From NCBI GenBank assembly GCA_964551435.1, contig CAZKBS010000034.1:1-12971 (forward strand): 12,971 nt of DNA, given 5' to 3'. The notes under the pieces are model-generated. The model worked only from the letters and a program-made list of their open reading frames with translations, ran no database searches and was not told the origin of the DNA. Source of the stretch: UBA2020 sp964551435 (GTDB taxonomy: Bacteria; Pseudomonadota; Alphaproteobacteria; Micavibrionales; UBA2020). Made by a program: the position numbers and the translations under genes. Shown piece by piece: positions 7,028-12,918 of this stretch (the first letter of the stretch is position 1; each line of letters begins with the position of its first letter).

Positions 7028-7150
7028 ATCTTTTTTACCAAATTTCTGTTCACGTCTTTGTAATGCACCCACCGCCCGAGCGCAATACATAATATTTTCA
7101 ACATGATAAAAGCCTTCGCCAAGCGCCTGAAAAGCCGCTAAAACAGGGGC

Positions 7151-7867
7151 ATGGACCATGTACCCGTATATGAAATGACCGAAGCCGAACTGATGTCGCG
7201 AATCCTGCTGCGCGACCAGCTGGTCATGGTCATCGACAAGCCCGTGAATATCCCCGTGCATGCCGGCCCCAAAGGAGGGCCTAGTTTGGAGGATTATTTC
7301 CCCCTGCTGCAATTCGGGTACAAGGAAATGCCGCGCCTTGCCCACCGTCTGGACCGCGATACCAGTGGCTGTCTTGTGCTGGGGCGCAACGACCGCGGAT
7401 TGCGCCGCATGGGCAAGCTGTTTGAATCGGGACAGATACAAAAAACCTATTGGGCCGTCGCCTCGCGCACACCAAAAAAACCCGAAGGCATCATCGACGT
7501 CCCGCTGCGCAAAGTGAAACTGCCCAAAGGCTGGAGCATGCAGCCCTGCGGCATCAACGACCCCGAAGGGCAAACCGCCGTGACGGGATATAAAATTCTT
7601 GAAACCTATCAAGATGGCCGCGCGCTACTCGAAATGACACCGCAGACGGGGCGCACGCACCAGATACGGGTACATTTGCAATCCATCGATTGCCCGATTG
7701 TCGGCGACTGGCTCTATGGCGATAACGCAGGCAGGCCGGACAGCGGGCAATTCCCGCTGCTGCACCTGCATGCCCGCCGCATTGTCATTCCGCTATACGC
7801 AGACCAGCCACCGCTCGACATCACCGCGGCCGCGCCGGCACATTTTCCATCCTACCGCACGGATTAG
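7151..7867 (+). CDS. RluA-family RNA pseudouridine synthase
   Basis: Isomerises a uridine in rRNA or tRNA to pseudouridine. The 238-residue protein has the catalytic motif HRLDRDTSGCLVLGR (65-79), with Asp68 as the nucleophile. It also has the later family motifs KTYWAV, LEMTPQTGRTHQIRVHL and CPIVGDWLYG. There is no N-terminal S4 domain, as in the short RluA/RluC-type subgroup; the target site cannot be assigned. The ATG at 7151 has AGGGG upstream at a short distance. MTEAEL, eight codons in (7175), is the alternative start. It stands alone, divergent from prfC and convergent with the aldehyde dehydrogenase. Confidence 0.9.
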   Translation: MDHVPVYEMTEAELMSRILLRDQLVMVIDKPVNIPVHAGPKGGPSLEDYFPLLQFGYKEMPRLAHRLDRDTSGCLVLGRNDRGLRRMGKLFESGQIQKTYWAVASRTPKKPEGIIDVPLRKVKLPKGWSMQPCGINDPEGQTAVTGYKILETYQDGRALLEMTPQTGRTHQIRVHLQSIDCPIVGDWLYGDNAGRPDSGQFPLLHLHARRIVIPLYADQPPLDITAAAPAHFPSYRTD

Positions 7868-7887
7868 ATTTGGCGCGGATTAGATTT
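7860..7887. repeat. 12-bp direct repeat covering two convergent stop codons
   Basis: CGGATTAGATTT occurs at 7860-7871 and again at 7876-7887, a 16-bp step. The first copy holds the TAG stop of the pseudouridine synthase and the second holds the TAA stop of the aldehyde dehydrogenase (minus strand). The whole 12-bp intergenic gap lies inside this small duplication. Confidence 0.85.
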
Positions 7888-9280
7888 TATGACGCAAGTG
7901 AAATCCCTTCGGGCGCGTCAGGCTTTCGAAGCACAGCACCGACAGCGATGCGCCGCGCCCCGTGTCTTTCACGCCCGTCCACGGCAGCGCGGGGTCAACG
8001 TAATCGCAGCGGTTCATGAAAACAGTGCCGGTTTCCAGCTTGTTTCCGATATCCTCGGCAACGTCGATGTCTTTTGTCCAGATAGACGCCGTCAGGCCGA
8101 AATCGCTGTCGTTCATCAGCGCAAGCGCCTCTTCGTCCGAGGATACCTTCATGATATTGACCGTAGGGCCGAAGGTTTCTTCGCGCTGCGCGCGCATGCT
8201 GTGGGTGACATTCACCAGCACCTGCGGCGCCAGATAGGGCGTGCCCGCGCGGCTTTCGGGGAAAAGCTTTTCGTCAATCAAGGCCTTCGCCCCCTGCGCG
8301 ACGGCATCCGCCGTTTGCGCGCGCACGAAATCGGCCGCTGCCGTGCGCACCATCGGGCCGATGGTGGTCGCCGCATCCAGCGGATTGCCCAGCACATATT
8401 TTTTAGTCAGCTCCACCGCCCCTTCGACGAAATCATCGAACAAATCGGCATGCACATAAATACGTTCAATCCCGCAGCAGCATTGGCCGGAGTTGAAAAA
8501 CGCACCATCAACAAGGTTTTCGACCGCATAGTGCAGATCGGCATCGGGGCGGACATAGGCGGGGTCTTTGCCGCCCAGTTCCAGCCCCGCGACGATGAAT
8601 TTACCGCTGATGGCGCGCTGCACAGTATGGCCCGCGCGCACACCGCCGGTGAAATTCACAAAATCGACGCGCGGATCGGCCATCAACTTTTCCGCATCTT
8701 CATGGCTGAGATCGATGAACTGGAACACGCCATCGGGCAGGCCAGCCTCTTTAAATGCAGCCGCAAAACGGTCGGCGCACAGCGGCGTCTGGGCGGAGTG
8801 TTTCAGCACAACCGCATTCCCCGCCAGCAGTGCGGGCACAATCGTATTGACCGATGTCAGATAAGGATAATTCCACGGCGCAATCACCGCAACCACGCCG
8901 ACGGGTTCGCGGCGGATGAAGCGTTTGAAGCCTTCCCGCGCCTCCGGCACGATATCGGCAAGCGCCTTGGGCGCGAGGTCCACCATGTAGCGGATACGCT
9001 CGCACATCGCGCCGGTGATTTCGGACGGTGAATAGCGCACGGGGCGCCCCATTTGCCATGTCAGTTCCGTACCGATCTCAGGCGCTTTGGCGACCAGCGC
9101 GTCCATGAACCTGAGCATGATTTTCTGCTTGTCCGCCATGGGCACATGGCGCCATTCGCGCTGCGCCTTTTTGGCCTTGTCCAGCATGGCATTGACATCT
9201 TCCGCGCCCTGCAGCGGACGTTCGACAAAAATACGGCCATCGACAGGCGATACGGTACGCAGCAGGCTGGATGGGGGCAT
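7880..9280 (-). CDS. NAD(P)-dependent aldehyde dehydrogenase
   Basis: Oxidises an aldehyde to a carboxylic acid; the substrate is unknown. The 466-residue product covers a full ALDH fold. It has the oxyanion Asn137 in APWNYP, cofactor Lys160 in VVLKHS, general base Glu234 in LELGGK, and nucleophile Cys268 in the FFNSGQCC motif, part of a run of three cysteines. EETFGP follows near residue 363. The nucleotide-binding loop reads FTGGVRAG where many family members have F-T-G-S. The C-terminus (PWTGVKDTGRGASLSV, TRPKGFHLR) matches a medium-length ALDH subgroup that often lacks specific annotation. The ATG at 9280 has AAGGAG upstream and a good promoter about 30 bp further. Monocistronic. Confidence 0.93.
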   Translation of the reverse strand: MPPSSLLRTVSPVDGRIFVERPLQGAEDVNAMLDKAKKAQREWRHVPMADKQKIMLRFMDALVAKAPEIGTELTWQMGRPVRYSPSEITGAMCERIRYMVDLAPKALADIVPEAREGFKRFIRREPVGVVAVIAPWNYPYLTSVNTIVPALLAGNAVVLKHSAQTPLCADRFAAAFKEAGLPDGVFQFIDLSHEDAEKLMADPRVDFVNFTGGVRAGHTVQRAISGKFIVAGLELGGKDPAYVRPDADLHYAVENLVDGAFFNSGQCCCGIERIYVHADLFDDFVEGAVELTKKYVLGNPLDAATTIGPMVRTAAADFVRAQTADAVAQGAKALIDEKLFPESRAGTPYLAPQVLVNVTHSMRAQREETFGPTVNIMKVSSDEEALALMNDSDFGLTASIWTKDIDVAEDIGNKLETGTVFMNRCDYVDPALPWTGVKDTGRGASLSVLCFESLTRPKGFHLRHKI

Positions 9281-9311
9281 GTTTACTCTCCTTATAAATC
9301 GATGGCAGCAC

Positions 9312-9339
9312 AGTATACAGTCCGCCCTCGGCTGTGCAA
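9312..9339 (-). promoter_or_regulatory. sigma70-type promoter of the aldehyde dehydrogenase gene
   Basis: On the minus strand TTGCAC (9339-9334), a 16-base spacer and TATACT (9317-9312). The expected transcript start is about 25 bases from the ATG at 9280, which leaves room for the AAGGAG ribosome site. Confidence 0.6.
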
Positions 9340-9428
9340 ATATCGATCGCGACCACGGTTTAAGTTCCTGCTTTTATTAAAGATATTTTTCGCATTCCGT
9401 TTATCTGCCCACTCGTGCACAGCCTTTT

Positions 9429-9458
9429 TTGCCACACTGCAGGGTTGCATGCTAGTAT
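9429..9458 (+). promoter_or_regulatory. candidate promoter of the Cys/His-rich gene
   Basis: TTGCCA (9429-9434), an 18-base spacer and TAGTAT (9453-9458), with TGC just before it like an extended -10. The expected start near 9465 falls just before AAGG (9467-9470). That suggests translation begins around 9477-9486, upstream of the first ATG in the frame. Confidence 0.4.
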
Positions 9459-9476
9459 AGAAAAATAAGGCTTTTA

Positions 9477-9856
9477 AGAAAAACCATCGGCGTTGTTGCT
9501 ATCTTTTACATGCTGACAGGACTTACGCCCGTTGGCGCGCACAAATGCGCGCATGCATCAGAACCGACAACGGTTGCCGAAGCCGAGGCAAAAGCACAAG
9601 AACCACCCTGCCCGATGCATGCCGAACCTGCGGTGCAAAAGCAATCACACGAAAAACATGACACGCAAAAAAATGCTCGATTGCTGCGGCGATAGCTGTG
9701 CATGCGGTATTGGCAATTGCCACACCGCCCCCCATGCTGCCAACCGCACAAAGCGTTTTGCATACCCCGGCCATAGCACAATCCGGTACCGCCGTTACAA
9801 TTTCACGGCTGGACGGCTTCACCCCCGAACTGCCTACCCCGCCATCAAAAGCCTGA
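9477..9856 (+). pseudogene. Cys/His-rich secreted protein, probably metal-binding (DUF2946-like), with two +1 frameshifts
   Basis: Three short frames join into one protein if one A is removed at 9667-9673 (A7) and one C at 9728-9733 (C6). The pieces are a signal-like segment (RKTIGVVAIFYMLTGLTPVG, then AHKCAHASE), a spacer with CPMHAEP and HEKHD, a cluster MLDCCGDSCACGIGNCHT, and a tail MLPTAQSVLHTP ending PPSKA with TGA at 9854-9856. The Cys/His pattern resembles small periplasmic DUF2946-type proteins suspected of binding copper; this is from memory and function is not proven. No ATG, GTG or TTG is in frame at the expected start near 9477; ATG 9510 would cut the signal segment. It is either a decayed gene or an intact gene with homopolymer errors. 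Confidence 0.55.
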
Positions 9857-9874
9857 CCCTTCTTTAGCAAACCA

Positions 9875-9891
9875 GCGCGGAAAATCCGCGC
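9875..9891 (+). terminator. hairpin after the Cys/His-rich gene
   Basis: A 7-bp GC stem, GCGCGGA (9875-9881) with TCCGCGC (9885-9891), and an AAA loop, followed by GCGTTT. The T tract is short, so termination may be weak. It lies 18 bases past the TGA at 9856 and upstream of the next small gene. Confidence 0.4.
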
Positions 9892-9920
9892 GCGTTTCCC
9901 ATGACAAGAAGGAGTCTTCA

Positions 9921-10022
9921 ATGACAACCAAACATATGACCATAGGGGTTATATCGGGGGCGGCACTGGCGGTTTATGCCACGGGCTTCTTTTTCACGTT
10001 TATTGCCCCGCGCATTTTGTAG
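9921..10022 (+). CDS. 33-residue single-span membrane peptide
   Basis: A short gene beginning MTTKHMTIGVISGAALAV and ending TFIAPRIL. It has a basic N-terminal end and one hydrophobic segment (about residues 7-29), so a single inner-membrane span is likely. The ribosome site is very good (AAGAAGGAG, spacing about seven bases to the ATG), which is the main reason to accept so short a gene. It is followed by a strong hairpin. I do not recognise the family. It lies between the Cys/His-rich gene and tspO (convergent), and could be a small subunit or regulator of a membrane protein, but nothing shows which. Confidence 0.6.
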   Translation: MTTKHMTIGVISGAALAVYATGFFFTFIAPRIL

Positions 10023-10033
10023 AAGATTGCATG

Positions 10034-10070
10034 CCGATGGCGCCGCTTAATTTATAAGCGGCGCCATCGG
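10034..10070. terminator. 16-bp perfect inverted repeat between convergent genes
   Basis: CCGATGGCGCCGCTTA (10034-10049) and its exact complement (10055-10070) around the 5-base loop ATTTA. It sits between the small membrane peptide gene (+) and tspO (-), where a two-way terminator is expected. Neither side has a T tract, so it may work as a 3'-stabilising or Rho-assisted hairpin instead. Confidence 0.6.
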
Positions 10071-10106
10071 TATCGCCGAAGCACCAAATGTATCTAACGG
10101 CGAGGA

Positions 10107-10592
10107 TTAAACCCCTCTGTTAAGCCACCAGAACGCGCCATTCAGCAGCGCGGCAAAGCTTGTCCACGCGAGCGGCGGCAGCAGCAAAACCGCCGCCACG
10201 CGCAAATCACGCCAGCAATATCCAATCAGGGCGATGGACGCAATATTCAAGGCGATAATCCACATAAGCCCTGCAAAAAGCTGTCCTGCGGTGAAAAAGA
10301 CGAAGCTCCAGCTCCAGTTCAGCGCCATATACAGCGTAAAAAGCGACAGACGTTTCATGCCGTTTTTATCACTGCGGCGCGCCTGCCAGATAAAAAAACC
10401 GGCTGACGCGATAAGCGCATAAAGCATCGTCCACACGACGGGGAAAAGAATATTCGGCGGCGTAAACCATGGGCGCTCCAGCGCCTTATACCATCCATCA
10501 ACCTCCGGCCGTGTCGCATAGCCTATGACTGCGGATACCGCTTCAAAGGCGGCAATCCAGAGTACAAGGGAAAATATTTGTCTGCGCTGCAT
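10107..10592 (-). CDS. tspO: TspO/MBR-family membrane protein (tryptophan-rich sensory protein)
   Basis: A five-span membrane protein of the TspO family. Bacterial members bind porphyrins and affect tetrapyrrole and stress responses (in Rhodobacter, photopigment genes). The product has 161 residues from the ATG at 10592, which has GTAGGTGG upstream; GTG at 10601, touching the previous stop, is the alternative. The family pattern is clear: GWYKALERPWFTPPNILFPV, VWTMLYALIASAGF, LNWSWSFVFF and a tryptophan-rich C-terminus ending GAFWWLNRGV. It is the last gene of a three-gene membrane operon behind two DUF2306 genes, and starts within 12 bases of the previous stop, so translational coupling is likely. 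Confidence 0.9.
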   Translation of the reverse strand: MQRRQIFSLVLWIAAFEAVSAVIGYATRPEVDGWYKALERPWFTPPNILFPVVWTMLYALIASAGFFIWQARRSDKNGMKRLSLFTLYMALNWSWSFVFFTAGQLFAGLMWIIALNIASIALIGYCWRDLRVAAVLLLPPLAWTSFAALLNGAFWWLNRGV

Positions 10593-10601
10593 CACACCCA
10601 C

Positions 10602-11498
10602 CTACTTCTGCGCCGGCATCGGCGCAACCATTAATATTTCCTCACCCGGGACGACATTTCGTATATCAAACCGCGTACCGGATGTATCGACAGGAAAAAA
10701 CGTTGCCGAAATCCAGCAAGCAGAAAGAAAAACCGACAGAAAACAGAATATCCTTAGCGGCACTTTACGCAAGTTATTAACAAAAGCCTGATGCCCCGCA
10801 TAGACCCCCATAAAGGTTGTCGCCGCCAGATAGAGTTCGGCTACAAACAGATTGAACATCCAGCTGCCGCAGCTTTGCATGATTTTTATTGTTAGCGGAT
10901 GCAGCCCCAGTCCCATCATTTTCTCGGCGATGACATATACTTTTACATTCACGAATGCAAAGGTGCAGGCATAACTGCGGAACATCCACCGCCGATGCGA
11001 GGGAAAGTCGCGGCGCAAGGCATAACGGTAGGCAAGCCAGGTAAAAACAAACCAGGCCACCGCCAGACAGCCAAATCCCATACGCGGCACCACACCGGCC
11101 GGGTGCGAAAGCGCCAGCGGAAAACTCGTCACGGCACTGACAAGGCAACAAAAAATATAGATTTTCCCGAGACGCCTGTGCAGCGCCGGCCTGTCTCGGC
11201 GCAGCTTGGCTTGAAAAAGAAACGGCCCCAACACCAAGGGAGGAACCGCCGTAAATATATGTAGCAGAAGCAGTTGATTGTTCAGCAGCTGCTGCGGAAA
11301 AGCCGGCGCCGCAACCGGCATCGAGGAAAACAGCGGCATGCGTATAAAAAAGTAAAACGGCATCAGGCTGAGCAGCAGCGCCATGAGCATCAGCAGCTGC
11401 CAAGACAACCGCTCGTTGAGAATATATTTCTCCAGAAATCGATATACAGCTTTAAGAATTTTCACAGGTAGAATATCCGCCATACGCGCCCCCGTCAC
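10602..11498 (-). CDS. DUF2306 family membrane protein (second tandem copy)
   Basis: Function unknown. The 298-residue protein has about seven hydrophobic spans (near 33-52, 76-96, 113-131, 140-160, 175-195, 211-232, 247-267). Conserved polar points at span edges are His80 (LLLLHIF), His107 in LHRRLGKIY and SHRRWMFRSYACTFAFVNVK (167-186). GTG at 11498 overlaps the upstream stop (GTGA), favouring coupled translation; ATG at 11483 (MADILPVKIL) is the alternative and aligns with the start of its paralogue. It is clearly paralogous along its whole length to the upstream gene. Membrane histidines beside a porphyrin-binding TspO make haem binding a possible idea, but no known haem motif is seen. 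Confidence 0.8.
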   Translation of the reverse strand: MTGARMADILPVKILKAVYRFLEKYILNERLSWQLLMLMALLLSLMPFYFFIRMPLFSSMPVAAPAFPQQLLNNQLLLLHIFTAVPPLVLGPFLFQAKLRRDRPALHRRLGKIYIFCCLVSAVTSFPLALSHPAGVVPRMGFGCLAVAWFVFTWLAYRYALRRDFPSHRRWMFRSYACTFAFVNVKVYVIAEKMMGLGLHPLTIKIMQSCGSWMFNLFVAELYLAATTFMGVYAGHQAFVNNLRKVPLRIFCFLSVFLSACWISATFFPVDTSGTRFDIRNVVPGEEILMVAPMPAQK

Positions 11499-12389
11499 CG
11501 TCCGCCCATAGGCAACGGTATAGGTAGCGGCAGAGGCTTCGCCAGCGGCATCGGGCCATAGACCCCACGCGGCAGTTTACGCACATCTACATAAGGTTTC
11601 CCAGGCTCGACCGGAAAATACTTGTGCGATACCCACACGGACAGACTGAAAAGCACGATCAAGCAAAACGCACGGGCGGGCAACGGACGCAGGTTCTTGA
11701 AAAATATCTTTCTGCCGGCATAGACTCCCATATATGTCGTTGCAGCCAGATAAACCTCCACCAGCAGCAAATTGGACATCCAGCTGAAACAGCTTTGCAA
11801 GACCTTCACAAAGAGAGGGTCCACTAGATCATCCGTGAACTCCAGAACGTACCCGTATATTTTCACATTTACAAAAGCAAATGTGCAGGCGTAGCTGCGA
11901 AACATCCACGCACGATGCGAAGGGTAGTTTCTTTGCCGCGCCCGCCAGTAGGCGAGCAGCGTAAAAAAAAAACCAGGCCAAGGCCAAAAAGGAAAATCCC
12001 ATACGCGGAACCGTGCCTGACGGATGCGCCAATGCGAGTGGAAAGCTGCTTGCCGCGCTGACAAGACAGGTCGTGACATATATTTGCCCTAAAAACCGGT
12101 GGATATTCGGCCTGTCTTTGCGCAATCCCGTATTAAACAACCACGGCCCCAGAACCAGCGGCAAGATAGCCAACAGAACATGCAGATATAATAAAAAGTT
12201 ATTCAAACGCGCGGATTGAAAAGCCGGTGCGGCAATCTCCATATCCGTCATCAAAGGCGCATGCGCTAAAAAAAGAAACGGCGTAACACATGTCAACGTC
12301 GCTCCCAGCAGCAGCAAAAGCCAAGGCAACGTTTCATTTAAGACATATTTCTCTGAAAACCCCAGCAAGGCTTTAATTGGGTTTGCCAT
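11495..12389 (-). pseudogene. DUF2306 family membrane protein (first tandem copy), frameshifted at a T10 tract
   Basis: The frame from ATG 12389 (MANPIKALLGFSEKYVLNE, with GGGGAG upstream) runs to LALAWFFF. It then meets ten T on the minus strand (A at 11963-11972) and goes out of frame. Removing one T continues as TLLAYWRARQRNYPSHRAW and the rest of the family, to TGA at 11497-11495. The restored protein has 297 residues and aligns end to end with the downstream copy (for example SHRAWMFRSYACTFAFVNVK against SHRRWMFRSYACTFAFVNVK). The tail is Pro-rich (PLAKPLPLPIPLPMGGR). Because the rest is undamaged, a sequencing error, slippage or phase variation is as likely as true loss. Confidence 0.75.
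11963..11972 (-). repeat. homopolymer of ten (A on +, T on -) at a frameshift
   Basis: Ten identical bases inside the DUF2306 copy. Nine would keep the frame (W-F-F-F-T-L-L-A-Y-W, as in the paralogue W-F-V-F-T-W-L-A-Y). Tracts this long are prone to replication or transcription slippage and to length errors in sequencing. Confidence 0.85.
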
Positions 12390-12433
12390 TTTCTCCCCGA
12401 CGACACGCGTACGAAGATAACACGCGCCCCACC

Positions 12434-12439
12434 TGTCAA
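12434..12439 (-). promoter_or_regulatory. possible -35 box for the DUF2306-tspO operon
   Basis: On the minus strand a perfect TTGACA lies about 45-50 bases before the ATG at 12389, with AT-rich sequence (12458-12488) behind it. The best -10-like hexamer (TATCTT, 12419-12414) is only 14 bases away, so the promoter is uncertain. Confidence 0.25.
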
Positions 12440-12534
12440 AAAGCCCCCGCCTGTTTTTATTTACAACTAAAAATCAAATATTTAGAAAACCCCCCGTTCT
12501 CCATAACCGGTGCCCCCCCCTATAAAGGAGTCCA

Positions 12535-12554
12535 AGCAGAATGGTGATTCTGCT
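12535..12554 (+). promoter_or_regulatory. hairpin over the start codon of a short ORF
   Basis: AGCAGAAT (12535-12542) and ATTCTGCT (12547-12554) form a perfect 8-bp stem with loop GGTG. The stem takes in the first two bases of the ATG at 12541-12543, whose ribosome site AAGGAG (12525-12530) lies just upstream. It could limit initiation there. Confidence 0.45.
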
Positions 12555-12618
12555 ATGGATAATTTGCCCCTTTCAGGAGGTTTTTACAATGGCAAGGCTC
12601 TACTCTAAACCGGACTAG
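12541..12618 (+). CDS. 25-residue ORF with two in-frame starts, of uncertain status
   Basis: ATG 12541 follows AAGGAG at ten bases. A second in-frame ATG at 12589 follows a perfect AGGAGG (12575-12580) at eight bases. The long form starts MVILLWIICPFQEVFT and both end MARLYSKPD before TAG. The last part resembles the first residues of some tyrosine integrases (M-A-R-L-Y-x-K/R-P-x-S), so this may be a truncated integrase 5' end. It could also be a leader peptide. The strong ribosome sites are clear; the function is a guess. Confidence 0.35.
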   Translation: MVILLWIICPFQEVFTMARLYSKPD

Positions 12619-12632
12619 TTAGTGGGGGCAGG

Positions 12633-12704
12633 TCAGCAGCAGGCCACAATCTGTTTGTCGAGCAGAAGTTGTATAAGCGTGCTAATATCAGTTGGCGTAA
12701 GCAT
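12633..12704 (-). CDS. 23-residue ORF downstream of the integrase stub, uncertain
   Basis: Starts MLTPTDISTLIQLLLD and ends KQIVACC, with TAGG five bases before the ATG. It lies in the same frame as the integrase-like stub, after that stub's TAG and two codons. It could be a continuation of a decayed gene, a coupled small peptide or chance. Confidence 0.2.
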   Translation of the reverse strand: MLTPTDISTLIQLLLDKQIVACC

Positions 12705-12710
12705 AATAAC

Positions 12711-12779
12711 CTACCAGAGGTCGCTGTCCGGCCTTTGGTAAAGGCGGGCTTTGCCGTTGAGGATTTCATGCGATTCCAT
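12711..12779 (-). pseudogene. 5' stub of a probable phage-type tyrosine integrase
   Basis: A 22-residue ORF beginning MESHEILNGKARLY, then Q, then RPDSDLW and TAG. Integrases of alphaproteobacterial elements that I know often begin with E-I-L-N-G-K-A-x-V/L-Y-x-R, then N/D-S, then W-Q-C. Here the codon after Trp is TAG where Gln (CAG) is usual, one C-to-T change, and later sequence no longer matches. The ribosome site is excellent (GGAGGA, 12793-12788; nine bases separate GGAGG from the ATG), as if a real gene start were kept. It lies 140 bp from the tRNA 3' end, a common integration site. Family assignment rests on about 20 residues. Confidence 0.45.
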
Positions 12780-12792
12780 GCGGGCGTTCCTC

Positions 12793-12825
12793 CGTGCGCT
12801 AAACGTGCTAACTGCGTGCTAGCTA
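12793..12825. repeat. three tandem 11-bp iterons (CGTGCTAnCTA-like)
   Basis: CGTGCGCTAAA (12793-12803), CGTGCTAACTG (12804-12814) and CGTGCTAGCTA (12815-12825) follow one another exactly, each starting CGTGC, at one helical turn. They lie just upstream of the integrase-like stub, where arm-type or repressor sites would be expected. Confidence 0.6.
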
Positions 12826-12874
12826 TTTTTAGCGTATCACGGGGATTCTTCTGGGAAAAGCTTGGCTTTCGGGC

Positions 12875-12911
12875 AAGAAAAAAGCCCATGTTTTACAAGG
12901 GCTTTTTTCTT
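12875..12911 (-). terminator. intrinsic terminator of the tRNA-fMet gene (two-way)
   Basis: A 13-bp perfect inverted repeat, AAGAAAAAAGCCC (12875-12887) and GGGCTTTTTTCTT (12899-12911), with an 11-base loop. On the minus strand GGGC is followed by T6, right after the tRNA gene. The same structure would also work on the plus strand. Confidence 0.88.
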
Positions 12912-12918
12912 AGAGAGT

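Larger units (their letters stand above)
12390..12918. other. about 530 bp with no full-length gene, probable remnant of an element integrated at tRNA-fMet
   Basis: Between the DUF2306 operon and the tRNA gene there is no full-length gene. From left to right it holds an AT-rich stretch, C6 and C8 runs, a hairpin over a short ORF with two ribosome sites, two tiny minus-strand ORFs (one integrase-like), three iterons and the tRNA terminator. Parts are listed separately. Confidence 0.5.

Noticed and set aside
7103..7141. 12-codon ORF (MIKAFAKRLKSR) before the pseudouridine synthase
   Set aside because: There is no ribosome site and it is too short; there is no attenuator-like hairpin after it.
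7889..9031. Plus-strand ORF of 380 codons
   Set aside because: Antisense to the aldehyde dehydrogenase, which has all catalytic motifs.
12490..12530. C6 and C8 runs upstream of the short ORF as a regulatory or G-quadruplex site
   Set aside because: Only two long C runs are present, not the four needed for a simple quadruplex; no other structure supports it.
12605..12889. Minus-strand ORF of 94 codons near the tRNA
   Set aside because: It starts inside the tRNA terminator and overlaps the iterons and the integrase stub in another frame; no motif is seen.
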